DNA of 64,000 nucleotides from Shewanella sp. KX20019 (GTDB lineage: Bacteria; Pseudomonadota; Gammaproteobacteria; Enterobacterales; Shewanellaceae). Below the pieces are notes generated by a model. That model was not told the DNA's origin. It saw only the letters and a program-made list of their open reading frames with translations, and did not search any database. This document shows positions 49,655 to 59,700 of this stretch, piece by piece. How positions within the stretch are numbered: position 1 is the stretch's first letter; each line of letters starts with the position of its first letter. The DNA lies in the NCBI RefSeq assembly GCF_016757755.1, contig NZ_CP068437.1:620001-684000 (forward strand), read 5' to 3'. The translations under genes were made by a program, and so were the position numbers.

Positions 49655-50635
49655 ATGCCAAGTTGGTATTCAATCCAAAATAAAGCCGGGAAGGCAAAGA
49701 TTGAAATCTATGATGAAATTGGTCTATGGGGCATTTCAGCAAAAGATTTTTCACAAGACTTAAAAGCCTTAGATCCTTCAATCCCGCTTGATATTCACAT
49801 CAATTCCCCTGGTGGTTCTGTATTTGATGGCCTGGCCATTTATAACATGATCAAAGCCTGGGGCGGTGAAACAACCGCTTACATTGATGGAATGGCGGCT
49901 TCAATGGCTTCAGTTATCGCCGTTGCAACCAACAAAACAATCATGCCTGAAAACGCATTTATGATGATTCACAATCCTTGGGGCTTTGCCGCTGGTGATG
50001 CTGATGAAATGCGTGATTACGCTGATTTCCTGGATAAAATGAAAGGTTCATTGGTTTCTTCTTATACCAAGAAATCAAACGCCACAGAGGAACAAATCAC
50101 AGAGTTAATGAACGCTGAAACCTGGCTTACTGGCACTGAAGCCCTTGAATTAGGTTTAGCCGATGAATTAACAGATAAAGCAGAATTCAAAGCCTGTTCA
50201 GGCTTAGAAAAGAAATTCAAATCAATTCCTGAATCACTTTCATCTATCCAAGAAGAAGAAATTCATGAAGAAGAAATTGAAGAAAAGCCGATTGAAGAAC
50301 AAGCGCCGAAAGGTTTTTCACGTTCTGAAATCACAGAAATGATCGCTGATGCAATTGTTCAAGCAAATGGCAAACCAAAGGCTGAAGAACCCGTTAAAGA
50401 AGAAAATTCTGATTACGAACGTTCAGAACAAATCAGCCAAATTTGCCGTGCGCTTGGCTTCGATGAACTAGCCGCCGATTACATCAAATCTGATTTATCT
50501 GTTGACCAGGTACGCGCAAAGATTTTTGAAGAAGCGAACAAGCAAACAGAAATCTTTAGTCAATCAAGCCCTAAAGACCTTGGCGAATCGCCACTAATCG
50601 CCGCAGTTAATAAAGCTCACAATTTGGAGAAGTAA
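49655..50635 (+). CDS. ClpP-like prohead protease with scaffold domain
   Basis: 326-aa protein. The S14/S49-type protease domain (1-190) has INSPGGSV, nucleophile GMAASMAS (S83) and MIHNPWG (H106). The acidic, Glu/Lys-rich C-terminal third probably acts as scaffold (lambda C/Nu3 in one gene). It matures the head and is degraded. Follows the portal gene. Confidence 0.9.
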   Translation: MPSWYSIQNKAGKAKIEIYDEIGLWGISAKDFSQDLKALDPSIPLDIHINSPGGSVFDGLAIYNMIKAWGGETTAYIDGMAASMASVIAVATNKTIMPENAFMMIHNPWGFAAGDADEMRDYADFLDKMKGSLVSSYTKKSNATEEQITELMNAETWLTGTEALELGLADELTDKAEFKACSGLEKKFKSIPESLSSIQEEEIHEEEIEEKPIEEQAPKGFSRSEITEMIADAIVQANGKPKAEEPVKEENSDYERSEQISQICRALGFDELAADYIKSDLSVDQVRAKIFEEANKQTEIFSQSSPKDLGESPLIAAVNKAHNLEK

Positions 50636-50638
50636 AAA

Positions 50639-51028
50639 ATGTTAATGCCTAAAAGAGTGTTATCACAAGGCGCTGTAATTCAGGACGTTCTTGTTTGGGA
50701 AGAAGAAAATCTTTATTCACGTGATTTTGGTTATCCGGCATCAGTACCTTTAATGATTGGCGATGTAATTAAAATTGAAGCTAGTAAATGGGTAAAAGCC
50801 ACGTTTGATGATGTTTATACAGCGAATGATTCTAAAATTTGCGTTTGTTGTTCAAAAGTTCCTGTTAATGGTGAGCCTATTGTTATTGCCCGCCATGCAA
50901 TTTGTAAGTTCCAGGGTTTAAATCTTCCCGTTCAAGGTGGCACAGAAAAAACCTTTATTGATGCTTACAACGCATTTGAACGCCGTGGAATTATGTTGCG
51001 TGAAGTAGCAACAACACCAACCGCTTAA
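50639..51028 (+). CDS. Head decoration protein D-like
   Basis: 129-aa capsid-stabilising protein: LVWEEENLYSRDFGYPASVP then a beta domain and PVNGEPIVIARHAICKFQGL, as in the lambda gpD (HDPD) family. Trimers lock expanded capsids. GGAGAA precedes the ATG. Confidence 0.85.
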   Translation: MLMPKRVLSQGAVIQDVLVWEEENLYSRDFGYPASVPLMIGDVIKIEASKWVKATFDDVYTANDSKICVCCSKVPVNGEPIVIARHAICKFQGLNLPVQGGTEKTFIDAYNAFERRGIMLREVATTPTA

Positions 51029-51047
51029 TTCATTCTTAATCAATTTC

Positions 51048-51073
51048 AAAGCCTCCAATTGGAGGCTTTTTTT
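51048..51073 (+). terminator. Terminator-like hairpin before the capsid gene
   Basis: AAAGCCTCC-AATT-GGAGGCTTT and T7. A separate AGG then precedes the capsid ATG. Confidence 0.7.
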
Positions 51074-51087
51074 ATAGGTAAAATATA

Positions 51088-52122
51088 ATGCCAGCAATTA
51101 TTAATCCATTTGAAGATGAAGCCTTTGGCCTTGTTGAATTAACAGATGCAATCAACCGTATTCCTAACTCATACGGCCTGATTAATTCAATGGGCTTATT
51201 TACAAATAAAGGTATCCGTACCACTTCAATTGCTATTGAAGAACGCAATGGCCGTTTGGTTCTACTGAAAACGGCGGCACGTGGCGCACCTGGTACACAG
51301 TACAAAAACAAAAAGCGCAAAATGCGTTCATTCTCGACTTTGCATATTCCATATGACACTTCAATTTTGCCTGATGAATATCAAAACCTTCGTTCATTTG
51401 GCAGTGAATCAACCCTTGAAGCAGCCAGCACACTAATGGCTGATAAATTATCTGATATGCGCCTTTCACATGCGCAAACCCTGGAATGGTTACGCTTCGC
51501 AGCGCTTACCGGGAGATTGGTTGATACAGATGGTGAAGAATTGGTTGATTTCGTTGATCAGTTTGATATGGCCAATCGCCGTAAAACTGGTGCTGATACA
51601 GAGTTCAAGAAAAAAGATGCAGCAAAATCAACACGTAACAAAATCGTTGCTATCAAACGTCACATTGAATTGAACCTAATGGGCGACACAATGACGGGTG
51701 CAACAGCGTTGGTTTCACCTGAATTCTTTGATGGCTTTATTGAACTTCCTGATGTTCAAAAAGCATATGAAGGCCATGCCGCAGCCATTCAACAATTTGG
51801 CGGCGATCTTCGCCAGGGCTTCAATTGGGGTGGTGTTACTTTCACTGAATACAATGCCCAAGTTAGTGATGATAATGGCAAAATCAACCGCTTGATTGAC
51901 GCTGGTGATGGCTTGATTTTCCCAACTGGTACGCGCAACACGTTTGTTAACTATTTCGCGCCAGCGGATACGCTACAAGCAGCAAATACTATGGGCCAAG
52001 AACTTTATGCAATGCAAGAAGCCCGTCCATTTGGCCGAGGCATTGACGTTCACACGCAATCAAACCCATTGCCATTGAATACTAACCCGGCTCTTTGTGT
52101 TCCTATTTCTTTTGCTCAATAG
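51088..52122 (+). CDS. Major capsid protein, lambda E family
   Basis: 344-aa HK97-fold capsid protein of the gpE family: INRIPNSYGLINSMGLF, PYDTSILPDEYQNLRSFG and FGRGIDVHTQSNPLPLNTNP at the C-terminus are characteristic. It forms the icosahedral shell. It sits between decoration and joining genes as in lambda. Confidence 0.93.
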   Translation: MPAIINPFEDEAFGLVELTDAINRIPNSYGLINSMGLFTNKGIRTTSIAIEERNGRLVLLKTAARGAPGTQYKNKKRKMRSFSTLHIPYDTSILPDEYQNLRSFGSESTLEAASTLMADKLSDMRLSHAQTLEWLRFAALTGRLVDTDGEELVDFVDQFDMANRRKTGADTEFKKKDAAKSTRNKIVAIKRHIELNLMGDTMTGATALVSPEFFDGFIELPDVQKAYEGHAAAIQQFGGDLRQGFNWGGVTFTEYNAQVSDDNGKINRLIDAGDGLIFPTGTRNTFVNYFAPADTLQAANTMGQELYAMQEARPFGRGIDVHTQSNPLPLNTNPALCVPISFAQ

Positions 52123-52149
52123 GAGAGGCCCCCAATACGGGGGCTTTTT
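52122..52149 (+). terminator. SD-hairpin-U-tract leader of the joining gene
   Basis: GGAGAGG (52122-52128), stem GCCCCC-AATAC-GGGGGC (52128-52144), T5, ATG at 52153. Same arrangement as before the endolysin and the NAMPT-like gene. Confidence 0.68.
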
Positions 52150-52152
52150 ATT

Positions 52153-52503
52153 ATGTTCAGTGATCTAATCAATGATGTGAATAACGCTGTTATTGCTGAA
52201 TTGTCAGACACAACAGCCGAAAACACACGCACAAAAAAAGAATTCCAAGTGATATTTGATAGTGAATATTCATCATTGGATTTCTCAGATTCAAGTATTG
52301 ATTCATCTTCCCCTTCAATTGTTGTTCATTCAGATGTTGATATTAAACAGGGTGATCCAATCACCGTTAATAAGATTAATTATTTTGCTGAATCACTTCA
52401 TCCTGATGGGCATGGATTAAAGCTTGTAAGGCTTTATATAGATGGAAATTCGCCAGCTATCCCGGATGAACCTAAAGAGAATTTTACAATCGAGTCTTGG
52501 TAG
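52153..52503 (+). CDS. Head-tail joining protein, FII-like
   Basis: 116-aa protein between capsid and tail-terminator genes: short helical start, SSSPSIVVHSDVDIKQGD and YFAESLHPDGHGLKLVRL beta strands. Size, position and the G-x-G-x2-L-x-RL ending suggest the lambda gpFII/attachment family. Confidence 0.6.
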   Translation: MFSDLINDVNNAVIAELSDTTAENTRTKKEFQVIFDSEYSSLDFSDSSIDSSSPSIVVHSDVDIKQGDPITVNKINYFAESLHPDGHGLKLVRLYIDGNSPAIPDEPKENFTIESW

Positions 52504-52843
52504 TGATGTTCACGTTGATGCGGCAATTGCTTACCCATTAACAATGAATAACGTTCCAGCCGTATTGATATTTTCAAATGCAGAATCAAATGAAATGGTT
52601 GCTGAAACCGTTTCAACTCGCAAGACAGATTTCATAATTCAAGTATTCCAGAAAGGTTCACAAGATACGCTTGATGAACTCATTTCAAAAGTTGAAACCA
52701 CTATTCGTGACAACAGAACCCTTGAAGAATCTGTTCACTTCGCTTGGTTAACAAATATTACTTATTCCATCAATTCAGATGGGGAAATTCCTATTTACCA
52801 GGCCGATCTTAATTTAATTGCAGAATATACAGGGGCTAACTAA
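52442..52843 (+). CDS. Tail terminator protein, gpU-like
   Basis: 133-aa protein. LISKVETTIRDNRTLEESVH and IYQADLNLIAEYT fit the gpU fold, which caps the growing tail tube and binds the head. It overlaps the joining gene by 62 bp; the alternative ATG at 52466 shortens this. It is placed just before the tube gene. Confidence 0.65.
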   Translation: MEIRQLSRMNLKRILQSSLGSDVHVDAAIAYPLTMNNVPAVLIFSNAESNEMVAETVSTRKTDFIIQVFQKGSQDTLDELISKVETTIRDNRTLEESVHFAWLTNITYSINSDGEIPIYQADLNLIAEYTGAN

Positions 52844-53265
52844 TGGCATTAGGTTTAGGCACTAAGTTTATGCGTTCAGATGATGGCACGGATTACACGG
52901 CTATTGGCGCATTAACTCAAATTTCAGGCATCAGCCAAACACGTGGTGTTATTGATGTTACTAACTACGATTCAAAAGGCTACCGTGAAAAATTGCCTGG
53001 TTTGCGTGATGGCGGCCAGGTAACGCTTTCATGTGTTTATGATGCAGCAGCAACAGAGCAAGCAAAGCTTCAAGTTGATTTTGAAGGGGATGCTTCAATC
53101 TATTATTCAATTCGTTTGCCAGATGCAGCACACACGGAATTTAAATTTAAAGGTTTCATTACTTCACTTGGTCTTGAAACACCTATTGATGGACAAATCA
53201 CACGATCTATTACCCTGGATATTTCAGGTCCCGTAACTAAAGGCGTATTTGTTCCAGTTTCATAA
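52843..53265 (+). CDS. Major tail tube protein, gpV-like
   Basis: 140-aa tube subunit: GTKFMRSDDGTDYTAIGALT, DVTNYDSKGYREKLPGLRDGG and QVTLSCVYD are typical of lambda-type tail tube proteins, with a beta-sandwich ring fold. It overlaps the previous stop by one base (TAATG). Confidence 0.87.
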   Translation: MALGLGTKFMRSDDGTDYTAIGALTQISGISQTRGVIDVTNYDSKGYREKLPGLRDGGQVTLSCVYDAAATEQAKLQVDFEGDASIYYSIRLPDAAHTEFKFKGFITSLGLETPIDGQITRSITLDISGPVTKGVFVPVS

Positions 53266-53277
53266 AAGGTTAAAGCT

Positions 53278-53661
53278 ATGACATTAACAGCCAAGAAATT
53301 AGACATTTCTTATCAGAAAGAAATTATTAACGTTGATGCTTGGGGCGGTGAAATTCATCTTTATGAATTAAGCGCTTTAGATCACATGCTGGCCATTGGT
53401 TTATTCAATGATCTTGGCGGCAAAAATAATGAAATGCCTGAAGAAATGTTTTATCTAATGATGGGGTGGATGATCTCAAAATCAGCCAAAAATTCAAAAG
53501 GTGAAGCCATTTTTGATATGGAAAATGATGAAGATAAAATGAAATTATTGGCTGTTAATCCAAGCGTGATCAAGACCGTTTTTGATCGCGTTTTGGTCCT
53601 TAGCGGATTAACAAAGCCAGAAACAAAACCCAAAAAAAAAGCCCGAACGAAACGGCGTTAA
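53278..53661 (+). CDS. Tail assembly chaperone, gpG-like
   Basis: 127-aa chaperone that coats the tape measure during tail assembly. It ends ETKPKKKARTKRR over a run of nine A residues (53632-53640), a slippery site. The -1 frame is open from there through 53978, so a G-GT fusion would be made by programmed frameshifting as in lambda. Confidence 0.82.
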   Translation: MTLTAKKLDISYQKEIINVDAWGGEIHLYELSALDHMLAIGLFNDLGGKNNEMPEEMFYLMMGWMISKSAKNSKGEAIFDMENDEDKMKLLAVNPSVIKTVFDRVLVLSGLTKPETKPKKKARTKRR

Positions 53662-53978
53662 ATAAATTCGTTCACCGATTAGCCTTGAAGCTAGGTTTCT
53701 TCAATATTGATGAAATGCTTGCTTCAGGTTCTTCTTCACACTTGTTGGCCTGGATGGAATTCTTTAATGAAGAACCATGGGGCGCAGAAATTGAAGATTA
53801 TCATTTTGGATTGGTTTCTTCAGTCCTGGCAAATTGCCACAGAGGAAAAGACACACAACCCTTCAAACCTTCAGATTTTATGCTCAAGTCAAGTGCAGAC
53901 AGTGAACCGCAAACCGTTGATGAACAGCTTTCAATTTTGAATGCAATGGTGGACCAAACAAATGGCAGCAACCAATAA
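53640..53978 (+). CDS. Frameshift extension of the tail chaperone, GT-like
   Basis: Read in -1 from the slippery A run: NKFVHRLALKLGFFNIDEML then HLLAWMEFFNEEPWG, the DUF4035/gpT-type signature. It has no sound start of its own (first candidate TTG 53685, without a ribosome site) and would exist as the C-terminal part of the G-GT fusion. It recruits tube subunits to the tape measure. It overlaps the tape-measure start by 17 bp. Confidence 0.8.
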   Translation, partial: SPNETALNKFVHRLALKLGFFNIDEMLASGSSSHLLAWMEFFNEEPWGAEIEDYHFGLVSSVLANCHRGKDTQPFKPSDFMLKSSADSEPQTVDEQLSILNAMVDQTNGSNQ

Positions 53979-55983
53979 TCTTGTTCTACAGCTTCAGCTT
54001 GATTCGCAAGATTTTCAAGAACAACTGAACAACGAAAAACGAACAATCACTAAATGGGCATCAGACATTTCAAAGAAAACAGGCCGGATGTTGAAAACCG
54101 TTGCTGTTGCCCCATTCAAATTCATTAAAGAACAACTGTTTTCAATTAAAGGGTTGTTACTTTCAACGTTTTCACTTGCTGGAATTGGTGGCTTCTTTAA
54201 GAAAACATCAGATTCAGTAAAGGAAATGCAAAAACTGGCCAAATTTTCACAATTAACAACAGATGAATTCCAAAAGCTATCCTTTGCCGCTTCAACCGTT
54301 GGCGTTGAAGCAAGCCGGGTGGCCGACTTCATGAATGATGCCTTATTAAAAATTAATGAGTACATCAAAGAGGGAAGCGGAGAAGGGGCCAACATAGTTA
54401 AAATGCTTCAACAAGCTGGTTATTCCCTGGAACAAATCCAAAAATTAAAAGGTGAAGCGCTTTTTGATGCCATCAGTGATGCCGCAGCAAAGACCGGGAT
54501 TGATGTTAAAACATTAAATCGTTACCTGGATGAATTGGCGAGTGATCCAGGTGTTGAACTTTCAAGTGTTTTCACTTATGACCGTGAAAAATTCAAGAAA
54601 GCAATGAAAGATTTTAAAGATCTAGGCATTGCACTTGATCAAGATTTACTTAAAGCAAGTGATGATACCCGTGGGGCATGGTTAAAACTTACAGCAATAA
54701 TTGAGAAATTTTCTCAAATATATTATGCGTCCCTTGGTCCTGTTCTTGAATTTATTGCCCAACATCTAACAAATTTATTAACTGAAACAGCTAAATCAGA
54801 AGGCGGATTTAAAGCCCTTGGTTTAACCCTGGCAAGCCAAACGGTTGGCGCGTTAAAAGATGCAATTACATTTGTTCGTGAACTTGTTGGCCAATTTAAA
54901 TATGGTATTTACCAGGTTCAAGAAGTGGCCAATAAATTTGGTGCTGATTTCGATTTTGTTGATGATCCTTTTAAGAAGCAAAAAGAAAACATTGATAATA
55001 TTGGCATTTCAATTGATGCCATAGATCCGAAATTAAAAAAACAGAAAAAACTTCTTTCTGATTTGGATCGCCAGGAAGCTTCACAACGTGGTTACTACCT
55101 GGAAGGCCAGCAAGCAGAATACCAGGCGCAACGCGATTCAATTAATAATGAAATTGAAGCTTTAAAAAAACAGAAAAAAGATTTAGCCATTCAAAAAGGT
55201 GAATTACTGAAAGCCCTGGAATCAGGCCAGGGAAATCTTTCTTCTTCAGATTTCACACCTGAAGCCGGAAAGGTAGAAACCTTTTTTAAAGAAGCTGAAG
55301 TTTCATTAAATGATAAGGCCACTGAAGCAGCGAAAACATATAAAGATGCTGTTCAAGAGACTACCGATGAAACCGAAAAAGCTAAAGACGCTGTTGAAGG
55401 CACAAAATCCGCTTTTGACCAGGTGAAGCAAAATATTGATGATACGTTCAGGCAAGAAGGAGTTGCTTCAATCCAAAGATTTGGTGGCGCGATTGAAAAC
55501 ACCTTCATGGATATGCTTAATGGCGGAAAGTTAAACTTTAAAGCTTTAGCTGATTTCGTTATTCAAGAACTTCAAAGAATGATGATAAAAGCCATGATTG
55601 TGAAGCCAATTATGGACAGTTTAACCACTGCCTTTGGAAGCTTTACAGGAGAAGCCGCCGGGGAGAAAGCCGCTGGCGGTCCTATTAGTGGCGGCCAATC
55701 CTATTTAATTGGTGAACAAGGTCCCGAACTATTCACGCCATACACTTCAGGAAATATCACACCAAATAACAAGCTTGGCGGCGGTGGCGGCGGTGTTAGC
55801 GTTAACATCATTAATAACAGTGGTGAAAAAGCTGAAGCTGAAACCCGTGATGAAGGTGGTGATAAAATTATTGATGTGATTATTGGCCAGGCAAAAGCAG
55901 CTATTTCAGATGATATTAGCCGTGGAACAGGCGTGGCCAAAGTATTTGAAGGAAAGTATGGCCTTAATCGGAAATCATTCTAA
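53962..55983 (+). CDS. Tape measure protein
   Basis: 673-aa tail-length ruler: helical N-terminal region, a hydrophobic stretch near 45-65 (FSIKGLLLSTFSLAGIGGFF), long coiled coil (about 340-450), and the C-terminal FADFVI-type lambda H segment (FKALADFVIQELQRMMIKA) followed by GGPISGGQSYLIGEQGPELF. At about 0.15 nm per residue the tail would be near 100 nm. GGTGGA stands before ATG 53962. Confidence 0.9.
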   Translation: MAATNNLVLQLQLDSQDFQEQLNNEKRTITKWASDISKKTGRMLKTVAVAPFKFIKEQLFSIKGLLLSTFSLAGIGGFFKKTSDSVKEMQKLAKFSQLTTDEFQKLSFAASTVGVEASRVADFMNDALLKINEYIKEGSGEGANIVKMLQQAGYSLEQIQKLKGEALFDAISDAAAKTGIDVKTLNRYLDELASDPGVELSSVFTYDREKFKKAMKDFKDLGIALDQDLLKASDDTRGAWLKLTAIIEKFSQIYYASLGPVLEFIAQHLTNLLTETAKSEGGFKALGLTLASQTVGALKDAITFVRELVGQFKYGIYQVQEVANKFGADFDFVDDPFKKQKENIDNIGISIDAIDPKLKKQKKLLSDLDRQEASQRGYYLEGQQAEYQAQRDSINNEIEALKKQKKDLAIQKGELLKALESGQGNLSSSDFTPEAGKVETFFKEAEVSLNDKATEAAKTYKDAVQETTDETEKAKDAVEGTKSAFDQVKQNIDDTFRQEGVASIQRFGGAIENTFMDMLNGGKLNFKALADFVIQELQRMMIKAMIVKPIMDSLTTAFGSFTGEAAGEKAAGGPISGGQSYLIGEQGPELFTPYTSGNITPNNKLGGGGGGVSVNIINNSGEKAEAETRDEGGDKIIDVIIGQAKAAISDDISRGTGVAKVFEGKYGLNRKSF

Positions 55984-56366
55984 TGATTATATGGATTAAA
56001 AATATTCCCGCTCCAAACTTCGGCGGAAAGTTCACTTCCTCAGAAAACAGAATTGAATCACTTTCCAAAATTGCACATGAAGAACGCATTGTTGATTTCA
56101 ATTATCGCAGCAAATTTAATGCAACATTCATTTTTACTGAAAAACAATTTGCCTTATTTAAAGGTTTTTATGAATACGATCTTCATGATGGAATTGATTT
56201 CTTTAAAGTTGATTGGTTGCATTTAAAAGCGGTTTGTAGATTTTCAACTAATTACAATGCACAACGCAATAACGATGGTTGGACAATCACAGTTGAACTT
56301 GAGATTGATAATGCCCTTGAAAACATTCCCTTCGACATTTCCCCCGCCAGAAAACAAAACGTCTGA
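55983..56366 (+). CDS. Tail protein, first of a pair
   Basis: 127-aa protein directly after the tape measure (TAATG overlap). IIWIKNIPAPNFGGKF and the FNATFIFTEKQFALFKGFYEYDL segment resemble small tail-tip-module proteins. The next gene shares the layout of basic strand, then F-x-AFW/F-x-GF. Exact role unknown. Confidence 0.65.
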   Translation: MIIWIKNIPAPNFGGKFTSSENRIESLSKIAHEERIVDFNYRSKFNATFIFTEKQFALFKGFYEYDLHDGIDFFKVDWLHLKAVCRFSTNYNAQRNNDGWTITVELEIDNALENIPFDISPARKQNV

Positions 56367-56787
56367 AAAATTATCTTCAAAACATAGCGTTACTGATTTT
56401 GTTGGTAATAAAAGGATACGGCGGAAAACCAGAATAAGAACATCAGAAATAAAACTTTCTTATGTATTAACTAAAGACCAAGTAACCGATTTTAAAGCGT
56501 TTTGGCGTTCAATCGGAACTGATGATTTTATTCTAAATCTTTCAATGAATTATAAGCCCCGGGATTTCACGGTTGCTTTCATGGGCAATATCGAAATTGA
56601 ACCAATCACATTCACCTATTCAAGAGTTTCATTTGTATTAATTTCAAGGCAGCCAATAAGAATTTCAGCGCTTGAATTTGATGTTGAAAAACTTGGGCCA
56701 TTTGTGGTTTCTGATTGGACTCTTATTGATCGCCTTTATGCCATAACTGATATTGAGTTACCAAGGATTTTCAATGGATATAAATGA
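56311..56787 (+). CDS. Tail protein, second of a pair
   Basis: 158-aa protein: RRKTRIRTSEIKLSYVLTKDQ then DFKAFWRSIGTDDFILNL, parallel to FNATFIFTEKQFALFKGFYE of the preceding protein, so the two may be tandem relatives. ATG 56311 gives a 56-bp overlap with the first gene. Likely tail-tip or baseplate-associated. Confidence 0.62.
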   Translation: MPLKTFPSTFPPPENKTSEKLSSKHSVTDFVGNKRIRRKTRIRTSEIKLSYVLTKDQVTDFKAFWRSIGTDDFILNLSMNYKPRDFTVAFMGNIEIEPITFTYSRVSFVLISRQPIRISALEFDVEKLGPFVVSDWTLIDRLYAITDIELPRIFNGYK

Positions 56788-59700
56788 TAGATTGAAGGAG
56801 GTTGTTGAACGTTCAGAACGATCATCAACCAAACTGGATCTTTTTGTAAATGGTGATAAAAACGCAATTGTAAAAGGTGATAAAGGTGATTATCCAAGCC
56901 TTTTGAAAATAAGTGCAGATGCAGAGGCCAATTATACAAAGCTTGATAGTTCTGTTGCTTCAGCGACAGCTTCAAAAAATGCGGCAAAAACTTCTGAAAC
57001 AAATGCTAAGGCGAGTGAAACTAAATCAAAAGCATCACAAACAGCGTCTAATGTGTCACAGGTTGCGTCAAAAGCGAGTGAAAATAAAGCTAGAGCCTGG
57101 GCGAGTAATCCAAAAGGGACCGCTGTTGAACCTGGTAAATATTCCGCTTTGCATCAGGCAACTGTTGCCAAAGAACAAGCTGTTATTTCTACCTCAAGCG
57201 CAGCGGCTTCAAAGGCTTCACAGAGCGCTTCTAAGGCATCACAGACAGCTTCAAAAACTTCTGAAACCAATGCCCTTAATTATAAGAATGCAGCCAACAC
57301 AGCCAAGACCGGGGCCGATGCAGCCAAGAAAGCAAGCGAGGTGGCCCGGGATAGTTCAAAATCCTGGGCAACATCAGACACACCGCCCGCAACCGGGCTG
57401 AAATCATCCAAAGTCTATGCCACAGAAGCGAAAACAAGCGCAGCCGGGGCCGTAACTGCAAAAAATGCTTCTGTTGTAGCACAGAGAGCCAGTGAAGATG
57501 CCAGGAACAAATCAAAGGCAAGCCAAACAGCTTCTTCAAATACAGCAACCGCTTCAGCGGCTTCAGCAGTCAAAGCCAAAGCCTATGCTGAAAATGATGA
57601 AGGGAAGGCGGTTGAAGCTGGTAAATATAGCGCTAAACATTGGGCTGCTAAATCATCAACATCAGCTTCATCTTCTTCAACTAGCGCAATCGCTTCAGCG
57701 GCTTCAGCAAAAACTTCTTCTGATAAATCTAATCTTTCAGGAGCAAGCGCACAGAATTCAGAGAAAGAAAGAAAGGCTTCTGAAGCAGCAAAAACCGCTT
57801 CAGTAAGTGCAAAAAATGATTCTGTTACGGCAATGAATAAATCTAAAGAATGGGCAACAAGAAACGATGGTAAGCCCGTTGAAGGAACACTTTATTCAGC
57901 CAAAAAATATGCTACTGATGCGGCTGGTTCAGCAAATTCAGCCAAAGCTTCACAGAGCGCTTCTAAGGCATCACAGACAGCTTCAAAAACTTCTGAAACC
58001 AATGCTGGCAAATCTAATGCAGCGGCTACAGTGGCCAATACAGCGGCACAGAAAGCCAAAACTGATGCGCAAGCAGCAAACACAGCGGCGCAGAAAGCCA
58101 AAACCGATGCACAGAACGCTTTAAAAAATAAATTTGATAAATCTGGCGGGAAAATAACAGGTGTTACAACCGTTGATAGTTCTGATCCTACCCCGTTGCA
58201 TGTTCGCCGCAATTCATCAGATTCAAACATTTCAATTTCATTCCAGGGCAAAACATTACCACCAAAATATTTTGGTTTGGGTGCAAGTGGGAAACTGAAG
58301 TTTGGCGATACACAAGATATAAATGGCCAGGGTTTTGATATTTATCATGAAGGCAGAAAGCCGACATATGCAGAGATCGCAAGTAAGCCAGCAATAACGC
58401 TATCAAACACAAGCATTGGAAGAATGGTTTCAGGTAAGCAAGGTTTTCAGCTTGAATATGGTTCAACTGAAACACAAACTTACAGATTTGAATCTGATTA
58501 TTGGCGTTTATATGCTGGTTCATCAAAAATAGTAAGCACAGCAGCAACAGCCGTGCGTGAAGTATTAAAAGTTAAATATGATGGAACGGTTTATTCACAT
58601 GGAAAAATCGTAATTGATGGGGCTGGCCGTGTTCCCTGGGCCGTTCTTAAAGACGTTCCAGCGGTTGCTTCACGTTGGCCAAGTTGGGGAGAAGTAACAG
58701 GGAAACCAGGTGTTATTTCTTTCGTGAAGAACCTGGCAACAACTGACAAGCTAAACAACATCATAATAACGGGGTGGTATGACAATCCATCAAACGCAAC
58801 CGCTTCAACAACTAATAATTACCCTACGGGCCAGGCTGGTTGGTTAGAGGTTTGGAATAACTCAGCATCACAGGTTTATCAGCGTTATCAAACCTATTCA
58901 CCTTCAAACCAGGTTTGGACACGAAACCGATATAACAACGCCTGGTCAAGTTGGGCCAGGCTTGCCAAATCTGGTGAAAGCTATACAAAAGCTCAAGGTG
59001 ATGCGCGATTTATTAACAAGTCTAGTGAAGCAAAATATTTCCTAAAAACAGGCGGAACTTTAACGGGTAATGTAAGTGTTTCCACGGCTGGTGAAGGCAT
59101 CTTTCGTGTTGATGCCGGGACTAATAAAAATGTTTCATTATACCTAACTGAAGATAATAGAAATCATGGCGCTTATATCAGATACCAGGGCCTTGATAAT
59201 AACGCCACATATTTTGGCACAAGGAACGGCAACGTTGACATTCCTTTTATGTCAATTCCGCGCGGGACAAATGCGCCAACATTCGTGGGAACGCCAAAAG
59301 TTGGAAGCAATGCAATTTATCACAAAGGCAACAAGCCGACTTGGGCTGATGTAGGTGGTAACAGCTACATTAAAACAACTGATTCATCACACCTTCAAAT
59401 AGCTTCTGGTAAGTGGATAAGGGCGGCAAGTGATTCAACAGGATTTATCCCTTCAAAAGCAGCAACCGGGGCTTCATCCCAATCATTCATTGGAACATCT
59501 TCATGGTGGTTTAAAGAGACTTGGGCCAATACGCACAAAGGCGGGAATGTTGATGTTACATCCAATGTTAGTGGCAAGGTTGTAAAAGCAAAATCTTCAG
59601 CATCAACGTATGGGCTGCAAATTAATGGGGCTGGTACTTATTCTGAACTTGTGCCAATAACAAAAGATGGCGTTGAACAATGGAGCTATGCATTACGGTG

